The notes beneath the pieces are model-generated. The model was not told where the DNA came from, searched no databases, and saw only the letters and a list, made by a program, of their open reading frames with translations. A DNA stretch of 8,502 nucleotides from assembly GCA_021828345.1 (NCBI GenBank), contig JAJZJI010000049.1, forward strand, positions 1 through 8,502, in the 5' to 3' direction. Below are positions 1 to 6,919 of the stretch, piece after piece. The position numbers were made by a program, and so were the translations under genes. Every line of letters starts with the position of its first letter. The first letter of the stretch is position 1. Source of the stretch: Microcaldota archaeon (GTDB lineage Archaea > Micrarchaeota > Micrarchaeia > Micrarchaeales > Micrarchaeaceae).

Positions 1-1
1 G

Positions 2-2791
2 CTTCTTGTTGTAGTTGCATTTCTTGCAATAGTTGTGGGATTTCCATATTATCCGCTCATATATGTGATTCTAATACTCCTTGCGCTTTTTGCAGCAACA
101 ATATATCATCCCTTTTTGGGGCTAATATTTCTTATGATATTCGTATTTCCAGTACTTGTATATCAGATGGCAGCTATCGCATGGCTCTTTCTTTTTATAA
201 TTTCATTAGCTCTCGTATTTGGATATATGCACTATAGAACGATGCTCTTCTCATTTATTGTTCTTGCACTATCATTTTCAAATCTTGGTTATCTACTAAC
301 AATACCAGCATTCACATTTGGTGTTTTGATAATAGGTAGAAAACGAGCTATTATAATGGCCGTGGTATTAGTGCTAGGTATTGTTGTTTTTTCATCTCTA
401 ACGGGTATCCAAAATACAGGTTATATAGTAACTAATGCCAGCAGCCAGCATGCTTTGCTTACGCAGTATTATAATTCAAATGTACCAAAGAGCGCTGTTT
501 CAAATACTGTTAATAATCAATCTAGTTCTGGAAGTTCAATCTTTAAGTATATAACGCCTATTGCACCAGCCATGGCTCTACTAAATCTTAGTATAGCAAT
601 AGGAAATTCTACTGGTAAATCAATTGTTGGTCTAAGAAATGTTACAACAACACAGTCAACTGCAAATGTGATATCAAATATTTCGGTGCTAAGTTTTGGT
701 ACAAAGTTCGATCAAAGTCTTTTGAATTTTGGAAGTACATCCGTTTTATCATCAGTTCCAGCAGCCATAGGTTTAAGCATTGACTCCTTCTCTTTAAATC
801 CTATACCTTATTTAATAGAGCTTGCAGCATTAATTGCGATAATACTGTTTATTGATGAGTATATAGCAAGCAGCAGATCGCGCCATAAAGGTACGGAAGC
901 TAGCATTTTGGCAATATGTTATCCAATAAGTTATCTGATAATATCATACGTCTTTAATTATAGCGCAAACACAACAATATATCTCTTAATAAGCATTGCA
1001 ATAGCTCCAATACTGATATATATACTCGAATCTAATGGCATCAATGTTGCACGCGCTCTAGATGTGCGCAAGCAGGACATTAGAATGAAATTTGGTGAAA
1101 CCTTTGAGGATCTGCAGGCGGAGTCTAGACATGAATCATTTAATGATATAGGAAATTATGATAATGTTAAAATCGAATTAAAAGAGGCGGTTACAAGTCC
1201 AATAGAGCAGCGCGGTATATCTATGGCGTATAATATAAAGCCAGTAAAGGGTATTTTATTTTTCGGCCCGCCAGGAACTGGAAAAACGATGATGATGCGC
1301 GCGCTTGCAAATGAGATACATGGAGCATTTTATTATGTTAAAACGTCAGAGATGATATCAAAGTTTCCTGGAGATACTGAGAAGATGATATCTAATGTGT
1401 TTACAATAGCAAAGAAGAATCAGCCGTGTATATTATTTTTTGATGAGATTGATTCTATAGCAATGGGTAGGGAGGAGAGTACAGATACAACGCGCCGTGG
1501 GGCATTATCTACATTATTAACAGAAATTGACGGATTTAATACGTCTGATAAAATAATTGTTGTAGGTGCAACAAATTTACCTAATGTTCTAGATAAGGCG
1601 CTTATGCGTCCTGGACGATTTGATAAAGCAATCTATATGCCATTGCCAAATATGGAGGGTAGAAAGAAAATATTCCAGCTATATCTAAAAAAATTACCAA
1701 TATCTGATAAGATAGATGTTAATGAGCTTGCACAAAAAACGGAGAGATTCTCTGGAGCTGACATACGTGCACTTTGTGCAAATGCGGCAAGGGAGGTGGC
1801 TCAAGATGCGGTTAATAAACATAAGGTTCTTAACATAACCCAGGCGGATCTTTTGAATATGATCTCAACCACAAAACCCTCTACCTCCTTATCTCAGATA
1901 GATCAATATCAAGAATTCAAGATCGCATTTGAGCGCACGGTTCACGGAGAGAGTGAATCTGAGCCGCAAAAAGATTCTATAAAATTATCTGATGTAATAG
2001 GATTATCCGAAGTTAAAAAAGCATTGCTCAATGCTGTATCAATACCACTTCTTCATCCAGAATTAATTGCTAAATATAAGGTCAAGTCTATAAAAGGTAT
2101 ATTACTATTCGGCCCGCCAGGAAATGGAAAAACAATGCTTATGCGTGCCACAATCAATGATGAGTCCATGAAAGGCGCAACCATGTTTGAGATACGTGGG
2201 GCTGAAATAGCTGCCATAGGTTATGAGCGTGGGTCATCTACCCTAAAAGGTATTTTTGAGAAAGCAAAAGAGAATAAACCATCTATTGTATTTATAGACG
2301 AGATCGATTCCATTGCACCCTCAAGAAGTAATGCATCTGAAGAGGCCGTTGCGATGACTACAGAGCTTCTATTAGAAATGGATGGCATAAATGATACCAG
2401 TGGTATAATAGTAGTCGCCGCTACTAATAGACCAAATTCATTAGATCCCGCAATACTTCGTTCAGGAAGATTCGATCGATTGATATTTATAAAGCCTCCA
2501 TCCGCACCAGAGCGTGAAGAGTTATTTAAGAAATATCTTACGGATGTTCCTATAAGCGATATAGACTATTCAGAGCTCTCAAAATTAACAAAAGGATTTA
2601 CTGCAGCTGACATAACAAATATATGTAGAGAAGCAAAGGGTAATGCGATGGAGAATGAGCTTAAGAGTGGGGAGGAATCAAAGATCGATATGGATATGTT
2701 AAAAACTATAATTTATAATACAAAACCTTCAGCTCCATCTAGTATAATGTCAGAATATCTCTCCTTTATGTCTAAATATGGACAGCGATAG
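2..2791 (+). CDS. Membrane-anchored tandem AAA+ ATPase (Cdc48/VCP-like), 5' partial
   Basis: The frame is open to the left edge and the upstream codons encode hydrophobic residues, so the GTG at 35 is probably an internal Val and the true start lies outside. Residues are numbered from the codon at 2 (929 visible). About nine hydrophobic segments fill residues 1-133 and 268-343, split by a Ser/Thr/Asn-rich loop (134-267). The first AAA+ module has Walker A GPPGTGKT (422-429), Walker B with D481/E482, and Arg fingers R536/R539. The second has GPPGNGKT (704-711), D766/E767 and R820/R823. Both modules resemble Cdc48/p97, whose hexamers unfold or extract proteins with ATP. There is no Cdc48 N domain and no visible protease motif (no HExxH), so this is not FtsH; the membrane block takes the N domain's place. 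A role in handling membrane proteins from the cytosolic side is inference. The ATPase assignment is firm; substrate and pathway are unknown. Confidence 0.95.
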   Translation, partial: LLVVVAFLAIVVGFPYYPLIYVILILLALFAATIYHPFLGLIFLMIFVFPVLVYQMAAIAWLFLFIISLALVFGYMHYRTMLFSFIVLALSFSNLGYLLTIPAFTFGVLIIGRKRAIIMAVVLVLGIVVFSSLTGIQNTGYIVTNASSQHALLTQYYNSNVPKSAVSNTVNNQSSSGSSIFKYITPIAPAMALLNLSIAIGNSTGKSIVGLRNVTTTQSTANVISNISVLSFGTKFDQSLLNFGSTSVLSSVPAAIGLSIDSFSLNPIPYLIELAALIAIILFIDEYIASSRSRHKGTEASILAICYPISYLIISYVFNYSANTTIYLLISIAIAPILIYILESNGINVARALDVRKQDIRMKFGETFEDLQAESRHESFNDIGNYDNVKIELKEAVTSPIEQRGISMAYNIKPVKGILFFGPPGTGKTMMMRALANEIHGAFYYVKTSEMISKFPGDTEKMISNVFTIAKKNQPCILFFDEIDSIAMGREESTDTTRRGALSTLLTEIDGFNTSDKIIVVGATNLPNVLDKALMRPGRFDKAIYMPLPNMEGRKKIFQLYLKKLPISDKIDVNELAQKTERFSGADIRALCANAAREVAQDAVNKHKVLNITQADLLNMISTTKPSTSLSQIDQYQEFKIAFERTVHGESESEPQKDSIKLSDVIGLSEVKKALLNAVSIPLLHPELIAKYKVKSIKGILLFGPPGNGKTMLMRATINDESMKGATMFEIRGAEIAAIGYERGSSTLKGIFEKAKENKPSIVFIDEIDSIAPSRSNASEEAVAMTTELLLEMDGINDTSGIIVVAATNRPNSLDPAILRSGRFDRLIFIKPPSAPEREELFKKYLTDVPISDIDYSELSKLTKGFTAADITNICREAKGNAMENELKSGEESKIDMDMLKTIIYNTKPSAPSSIMSEYLSFMSKYGQR
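1262..1303 (+). repeat. Walker A coding repeat, copy 1 (first AAA+ module)
   Basis: This 42-nt stretch encodes the Walker A region of the first AAA+ module and matches 2108-2149 in the second module at 36 of 42 positions by hand count. The first 16 bases are identical, including the GC-rich codons GGC CCG CCA GGA in an AT-rich gene. It is an internal repeat from the tandem domain structure, not a mobile element. Confidence 0.6.
2108..2149 (+). repeat. Walker A coding repeat, copy 2 (second AAA+ module)
   Basis: This is the partner of 1262-1303 and encodes the second Walker A. A single base (ACT to AAT) turns the Thr of GPPGTGKT into the Asn of GPPGNGKT. The other differences are three silent third-position changes (ACG/ACA, CGC/CGT, GCG/GCC) and one Met-to-Leu codon (ATG/CTT). 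Confidence 0.6.
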
Positions 2792-2801
2792 TATGTTCAA
2801 T

Positions 2802-3593
2802 TTAAATTAATCGCGAAGATAAATTTTTGTTTATAAGTATTCTGGAGAGATCGTTTGCATATATCTCTAATGTATTATTTCTATTTTTTATGGAACAGAA
2901 TTCTATTTTTATAGTATCATTAACATTCATAACTGCTGTTTTAAGCGCTGCATTACCCCATAATGAGACGTTAAATGTTTTATATGTATTACTTATAACG
3001 CAGCTGGAGACGCCTATTAAGCCATTGCCATTTATCTTATTGACATATCTTATCGGTCCTATCTCTATTATATTCCCTATAATATCTATGTTCTTCATTC
3101 CATCACATAACTCATCATAATTTTTTATGCCTGAGTCTGAGGGGAATATACGTGTTAGTACTGTTGTCGGCGTTGCAATTAATTCATTATGTACTAAATC
3201 AAGTAAAACATTTCTTGCGGATATGATGTCTCCACGTTCAAATCCATTAATATCTATTATTTTAGAAAATTTTTCTGATAATTTCAATGCTATAGTATTA
3301 CCCTCTTTTCCCAATACGACTGTTCGCATATTCTTTTTTTTACTATCTTCTAATGTATTAGAATCTTCAAATATTCTATAGATTTTATCCTCTATAATAA
3401 CATTATAAGTACTATTTTCAGAATCTTTTAGAAGAGTGCTTTGATGAGTCTGCATTTTTAGAAATTCATTTATACCCTGAACGTCAATATGCTCCTTTAT
3501 AAGCAAATTACTGTCTTCACTTGCTATATCTGCTGCTTGTGCACTTGTTATCATCCCATAATGAGAATTAATTATGGAATCAATATTCTCCAT
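2802..3593 (-). CDS. RPA-like OB-fold single-stranded DNA-binding protein
   Basis: The 263-residue protein looks like an archaeal replication protein A, which coats single-stranded DNA in replication, repair and recombination. An N-terminal helical segment (about 1-55) precedes a first OB-like region (about 62-135, with RTVVLGKEG at 90-98 and a FERGDII strand near 118). A clearer second OB fold (about 168-256) has the strand pattern typical of RPA, including the SLWGNA segment with W212 and F207 in positions often used to stack on bases. I see no zinc finger, unlike some archaeal RPAs. The ATG at 3593 is the only good start. A TATA-like AT-rich stretch near 3605-3622 could give a nearly leaderless transcript, or the gene may be cotranscribed with the DHH gene 37 bp upstream. 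The 3' end converges on the AAA+ gene with 10 bp between stops. The OB-fold call is fairly secure; the exact RPA subtype is not. Confidence 0.78.
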   Translation of the reverse strand: MENIDSIINSHYGMITSAQAADIASEDSNLLIKEHIDVQGINEFLKMQTHQSTLLKDSENSTYNVIIEDKIYRIFEDSNTLEDSKKKNMRTVVLGKEGNTIALKLSEKFSKIIDINGFERGDIISARNVLLDLVHNELIATPTTVLTRIFPSDSGIKNYDELCDGMKNIDIIGNIIEIGPIRYVNKINGNGLIGVSSCVISNTYKTFNVSLWGNAALKTAVMNVNDTIKIEFCSIKNRNNTLEIYANDLSRILINKNLSSRLI

Positions 3594-3630
3594 AATAAGG
3601 ATAAGTTTTTAAAAAATTAAAATCTATGCT

Positions 3631-4722
3631 TTAATTAATCACATTTTGCGTATTTTTTAAGAAGTAATTTATCATTGCATCAATGCCTTTTTTTGATTGT
3701 ATATCATATTTTTTAGGAATGGGGAATCCTGCAGCAAATTCATGTCCTCCACCATTTAATGCGTTTGCTATAGTTGAGCAATTAATCGATTCACAATTTC
3801 TTCGCAATGTTCCTGTATATGTGTCAGTTTTTAGATATACAATAAGATCCGCTTTTATATTATCTGATATATTGGCGCATATTTGCGTTGAGTTAAAGCT
3901 TCTTCCAAATCCAAAAGCGACTTTATATCCGTTTAACTCTTTTAATATTATGCTATCTATAACCCTATTCATATTAATATCAAATTCTTTATTGTAATTA
4001 TCTGCCGCTTTTTTTATTATTGTTGCTTTATAATTATCTTTAGATGCCTCCTGTGCTATTTTTCTTAAATTATCCATAAAGCAATTTCTATCAAAATTAA
4101 AATAATTTATAGCAAAGGATATGTTGGGTTCATTTCTATAACTCTTTTTTATGTTAAAATCTGTTATGTGCGCTCTAGCTGCAAGATCTTTAGAAGAGCT
4201 ATTTAGGCTTTTAGAGAATATGACATGTGCAATTTCTGCTGCACAATAAAGCCTATTCTCACCTATTATACCAAAATCAAATAACGGGGATAGTTCTTTT
4301 ATAGCATATTCGCTCCATGGGTGATGGTCAAGCCATATTATTTTAGATTTAGAATCTTTTATTATTTTTATTAACTTTTTAAATTTAGGCACTAAATAAT
4401 CATTCATTGATATGTCTGTTACTATTACAATTCCATTTGAAATTCTTCCTTTAAGATATTTTGATGCGCTATCTACGTCGTTTGCATTATAATTTATAAA
4501 GAATAAGTTATCTTTTTTTATTTTAAATCTTTTAATTATAACGGCGCTACTTGCAACACCGTCAAAATCTTGGCTGTGGCTTATGCTATAAATGGAATTA
4601 TTTTTTGTTTTTGATATAATAGTTGAAATTTTTTCATTATATTTTAATTTGGCAGGATCAACCATATTAACGTTATTTCCATCAATATTGTCAATTAAAA
4701 TTACATCCTCTTTATGTTTCAT
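3631..4722 (-). CDS. DHH/DHHA1-family phosphoesterase (RecJ/NrnA-like superfamily)
   Basis: With the ATG at 4722 the product has 363 residues. The N-terminal DHH domain shows HSQDFDG (49-55), a VTDIS strand with D103, and the name-giving DHH at 132-134 within WLDHHPW; these acidic and His residues bind the two catalytic metal ions. The C-terminal DHHA1 domain ends with GGGH at 324-327 (NGGGHEFAAG), which contacts the nucleic acid or nucleotide substrate. Members include RecJ-type exonucleases, NrnA-type nanoRNases and archaeal GINS-associated RecJ homologues; the sequence alone does not choose among them. A longer form starting at TTG (4746) adds eight residues. I prefer the ATG because it is the stronger codon and TATA-like sequences at 4760-4769 and 4774-4785 leave room for a short leader; no clear Shine-Dalgarno is seen for either. 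The neighbouring RPA-like gene suggests a job on single-stranded DNA, which is inference. Confidence 0.88.
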   Translation of the reverse strand: MKHKEDVILIDNIDGNNVNMVDPAKLKYNEKISTIISKTKNNSIYSISHSQDFDGVASSAVIIKRFKIKKDNLFFINYNANDVDSASKYLKGRISNGIVIVTDISMNDYLVPKFKKLIKIIKDSKSKIIWLDHHPWSEYAIKELSPLFDFGIIGENRLYCAAEIAHVIFSKSLNSSSKDLAARAHITDFNIKKSYRNEPNISFAINYFNFDRNCFMDNLRKIAQEASKDNYKATIIKKAADNYNKEFDINMNRVIDSIILKELNGYKVAFGFGRSFNSTQICANISDNIKADLIVYLKTDTYTGTLRRNCESINCSTIANALNGGGHEFAAGFPIPKKYDIQSKKGIDAMINYFLKNTQNVIN

Positions 4723-4826
4723 ACTAACATCTTTGTAAATGCGCAATTATCAAATTTGCAATATATATTATTGTATTATATAGTGTTTAATTTTGAGCAT
4801 TCAATACTTTAATTATTTAGTTAAAT

Positions 4827-5513
4827 TTATTTTATGATATACTTGTAGATTAATGCGGCAATTATTGCTCCTATTATTGGACCTATCCAATATACATACC
4901 AATTAGCAAAAAATCCAGAGGCGAGCATTGGTCCTATTGCCCTTGCAGGATTCATTGCAGCTCCAGTAAATGCACCTCCTACAAGAACATCAATTACTAC
5001 GATAAGTCCAACCCCAAAACCTGCCATCTTTGGTGCCCTCTGATCAACTATAGTACCAAATACCATAAGCACAAGGAATAAGGTCATTATTGCTTCAAGT
5101 ATAATGCCCGTCATAACAGTAACCCCAAAACCAAGCGTTGGAGCTCCATAATGCACTGCAGCGCCAAATAATGCGGGGAAGATTGCAACAAGCAGTATTC
5201 CTGCTAGCGTTGCACCAACTACTTGCGCAATTATGTAAACGATCGCATCTTTTGCTGATATTAATCTATTTATAAGTGCAGCTATTGTAACGGCTGGATT
5301 AATATGTCCTCCAGATATATTCATCGCAAATGATATTGCAAGTGCGAGTCCAATGCCATTGGCGAATGCTATTGCAAGAAGTGCTGCTCCTCCAAGCCCT
5401 GCATAACCCGCAGCTATTGCGGATCCCGCTCCTAAAAATACAAATATAAATGTACCTAATGCTTCAACAAAACTGCGTTTGCATAAAGGCGCTTTTTTTG
5501 TAGTGCTTGCCAT
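4827..5513 (-). CDS. Aquaporin (MIP-family channel)
   Basis: This 228-residue, strongly hydrophobic protein has the standard aquaporin layout: six membrane helices and two half-helices carrying NPA boxes at 72-74 (SGGHINPAVT) and 188-190 (GAAMNPAR). The Arg after the second NPA (R191) is the conserved filter arginine. By hand alignment on NPA spacing, the other three selectivity-filter positions are N52, V176 and A185, unlike the F/H/C/R of water-specific AQP1 or the W/G/F/R of GlpF, so the solute is open: water, glycerol, ammonia, peroxide or others. The length is typical for microbial members. The start ATG at 5513 is followed by a short basic N-terminus (KKAPLCKR), consistent with a cytosolic end. 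The gene stands apart, 80 bp from the downstream DHH gene and 69 bp from the upstream tRNA, and has its own promoter-like region with an inverted repeat. The family call is secure. Confidence 0.96.
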   Translation of the reverse strand: MASTTKKAPLCKRSFVEALGTFIFVFLGAGSAIAAGYAGLGGAALLAIAFANGIGLALAISFAMNISGGHINPAVTIAALINRLISAKDAIVYIIAQVVGATLAGILLVAIFPALFGAAVHYGAPTLGFGVTVMTGIILEAIMTLFLVLMVFGTIVDQRAPKMAGFGVGLIVVIDVLVGGAFTGAAMNPARAIGPMLASGFFANWYVYWIGPIIGAIIAALIYKYIIK

Positions 5514-5532
5514 GTAACCATATTATAATTTA

Positions 5533-5557
5533 TTAGAAGGTTAATAAAGCCTTCTAA
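5533..5557. promoter_or_regulatory. 8-bp perfect inverted repeat around a TATA-like core upstream of aquaporin
   Basis: The arms TTAGAAGG (5533-5540) and CCTTCTAA (5550-5557) are perfect complements separated by 9 bp. Read on the aquaporin strand, the spacer is CTTTATTAA, a TATA-like element centred about 32 bp upstream of the ATG at 5513; an archaeal TATA box at that distance would start transcription around 5520. A dimeric regulator on the two arms would compete with TBP. The repeat could instead be a hairpin in the 3' trailer of the tRNA transcript. No long T-run follows it on the minus strand, which weakens a terminator reading. Confidence 0.45.
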
Positions 5558-5582
5558 AACAGCGAAATCATAATAAGTAAGA

Positions 5583-5654
5583 TGGGCCCGAGGAGAGTCG
5601 AACTCCTTTCTCTAGCGTGTAAGGCTAGCATCTTAACCGGTGGACTACGGGCCC
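5583..5654 (-). tRNA. tRNA-Val (anticodon UAC)
   Basis: The minus-strand sequence folds into a full cloverleaf. The acceptor stem is seven perfect G-C pairs (GGGCCCG with CGGGCCC). The anticodon stem CTAGC/GCTAG encloses loop CTTACAC with anticodon TAC at 5621-5619. The T stem AGGAG/CTCCT carries loop TTCGACT, the variable loop is AGAA, and the D loop holds the usual GG. The D stem is weak, with a G-U pair and a C/A mismatch next to the loop. The anticodon reads Val GUN codons. The discriminator base is A (5583). The following bases are not CCA, so CCA must be added by a nucleotidyltransferase. No intron is present. The 5' end lies 8 bp after the aminotransferase stop, so the tRNA may be processed from that transcript or use a TATA-like sequence near 5676-5682 inside that gene's 3' end. 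Confidence 0.96.
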
Positions 5655-5662
5655 ATATTTAA

Positions 5663-6889
5663 TTAACTTTTATTTCTTATACAAAATTCATTTAGTTTAT
5701 TGAGCGCATAATCTAATATCTCTTTCGGTGGCAGAGAAACAATTCTAAAATAGCCAGCCTTTCCAAAGCCAGAACCACGCGTAAGCTGTATATATTCCTC
5801 ACGCAAAAATCTATCCACAAACTCCTTATCATTCTTTATTTTTAATGCATTATGCTTTATTTTCGGAAAGATATAAAAGGCGCCATTAGGCTCAACGGTC
5901 TCTATGTATTTATTCTCATTTAAAATTGAGACTGCATAATTAACACGATCCTCTATCTCATGGACCATGTATTTTATCGCCTTATCGTGCTCTTTTTTGT
6001 TGTTTAAGGCCGCTGCACTTGCATACTGTGCGGGTGTATTTACGCATAATCTAACACGCGCAAAATCTGCCATTTTGTTGGTAAATTCACGTGAAATTTT
6101 ATCCTGTTCTGGAACGATGATAAATCCAATTCTAAAACCGGTTGCATCAAAGTCTTTAGAGGCTCCATTTAATATAACATGCGGAATGCCCTTTGCTACC
6201 TCTCCTATACTTGTGAATTTTGTCTTATTGTAATATATCTCATCATATATTTCATCGCTTATCAAAAGTATGTTATTATCGTTTGCGATATCTACAATAT
6301 CCTCTAATACAGATTTTTTTAGAACGGTGCCCGTTGGATTGTTTGGGTTTGTTATTATCATATACTTGACGCGATTTAATTTGCCTCTCTTTTTTAGGTT
6401 TTTTATTGAGGCATTTAAATGCTCTATATCTATATTCCAATTCTCTTTTTCATAATAATTCTCATATATAGGAATGCCACCTGCAAGCAATAACCTTGGT
6501 ATATATGCTGAATAATAGGGTTTGAATATAATTGCATGATCTCCTGGATTTATTAGACCATAATTGATAAATTCAAGCGCCTCAGATACTCCTGCCGTAG
6601 TTATAATGTTATTGGGGTTGACATTAATCTTATACATGCGTTTATAGCGTTCTGCCACCGCATTTCTTAGTTCTGCTACGCCTATTGCATCAGTATAATT
6701 TGTTTTGTGTTCCTTAAGCGCATCAATATACGCCTCTATAATGTAATCTGGTGTATTGAAATATATTGGAGGGTCTCCACGGTTTAGTTTTATTACATTA
6801 TGGCCCTTCTTTTTTAGCATTTCGGCCGTTATATCCTCTTCTAATATGGGATTTTCAGCATGAATGCTTCTTTTTGATAATATGCTCAT
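5663..6889 (-). CDS. Alanine aminotransferase (PLP fold type I, archaeal AlaAT type)
   Basis: The 408-residue protein matches the aminotransferase class I/II family, which moves an amino group between an amino acid and a 2-oxoacid using pyridoxal phosphate; the closest type I recall is the archaeal alanine/2-oxoglutarate enzyme. Visible landmarks are KLNRGDPP near the N-terminus, NPNNPTG (181-187), ISDEIYD with D212 and Y215 at the cofactor, the Schiff-base lysine K245 in GASKDFDATGFRIG, RLCVNTPAQ, GAFYIFPK, and R382 in GYFRIVSLPP for the substrate carboxylate. I start at ATG 6889 because MSILSKRS then aligns with known N-termini. An in-frame ATG at 6967 would add 26 unlikely residues (rich in Tyr, Trp and Ile) and overlap the preceding gene. 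A TATA-like box at 6921-6929 fits this start. The product probably links pyruvate, alanine and glutamate; substrate is inferred from similarity. Confidence 0.93.
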   Translation of the reverse strand: MSILSKRSIHAENPILEEDITAEMLKKKGHNVIKLNRGDPPIYFNTPDYIIEAYIDALKEHKTNYTDAIGVAELRNAVAERYKRMYKINVNPNNIITTAGVSEALEFINYGLINPGDHAIIFKPYYSAYIPRLLLAGGIPIYENYYEKENWNIDIEHLNASIKNLKKRGKLNRVKYMIITNPNNPTGTVLKKSVLEDIVDIANDNNILLISDEIYDEIYYNKTKFTSIGEVAKGIPHVILNGASKDFDATGFRIGFIIVPEQDKISREFTNKMADFARVRLCVNTPAQYASAAALNNKKEHDKAIKYMVHEIEDRVNYAVSILNENKYIETVEPNGAFYIFPKIKHNALKIKNDKEFVDRFLREEYIQLTRGSGFGKAGYFRIVSLPPKEILDYALNKLNEFCIRNKS

Positions 6890-6919
6890 GAAAACACAGA
6901 TATCTATCAAATAATAGTA

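Noticed and set aside
35..37. GTG at 35 as the true start of the AAA+ membrane protein
   Set aside because: Eleven in-frame codons before it encode hydrophobic residues continuous with the first membrane segment, so the gene most likely begins left of the window.
2..2791. FtsH- or Lon-type membrane protease
   Set aside because: There are two AAA+ modules, and no zinc-binding HExxH or Ser-Lys protease domain follows either; the protein ends shortly after the second module.
2792..2830. Possible shared terminator between the AAA+ and RPA-like genes
   Set aside because: The region is AT-rich with a short T-run (aaatttttgttt), but no stem-loop is visible and the stops are only 10 bp apart, so the evidence is too weak.
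2827..3381. Two plus-strand open frames (2827-3120 and 3127-3381)
   Set aside because: They lie wholly opposite the RPA-like gene, have no recognisable domain, and look like antisense of an AT-rich coding region.
3683..3997. Plus-strand open frame of about 104 codons
   Set aside because: It is antisense to the conserved DHHA1 end of the phosphoesterase gene and has no family features.
5967..6455. Plus-strand open frames inside the aminotransferase region (5967-6233 and 6270-6455)
   Set aside because: Both are opposite well-conserved parts of the aminotransferase, including the Schiff-base lysine region, and encode nothing recognisable.
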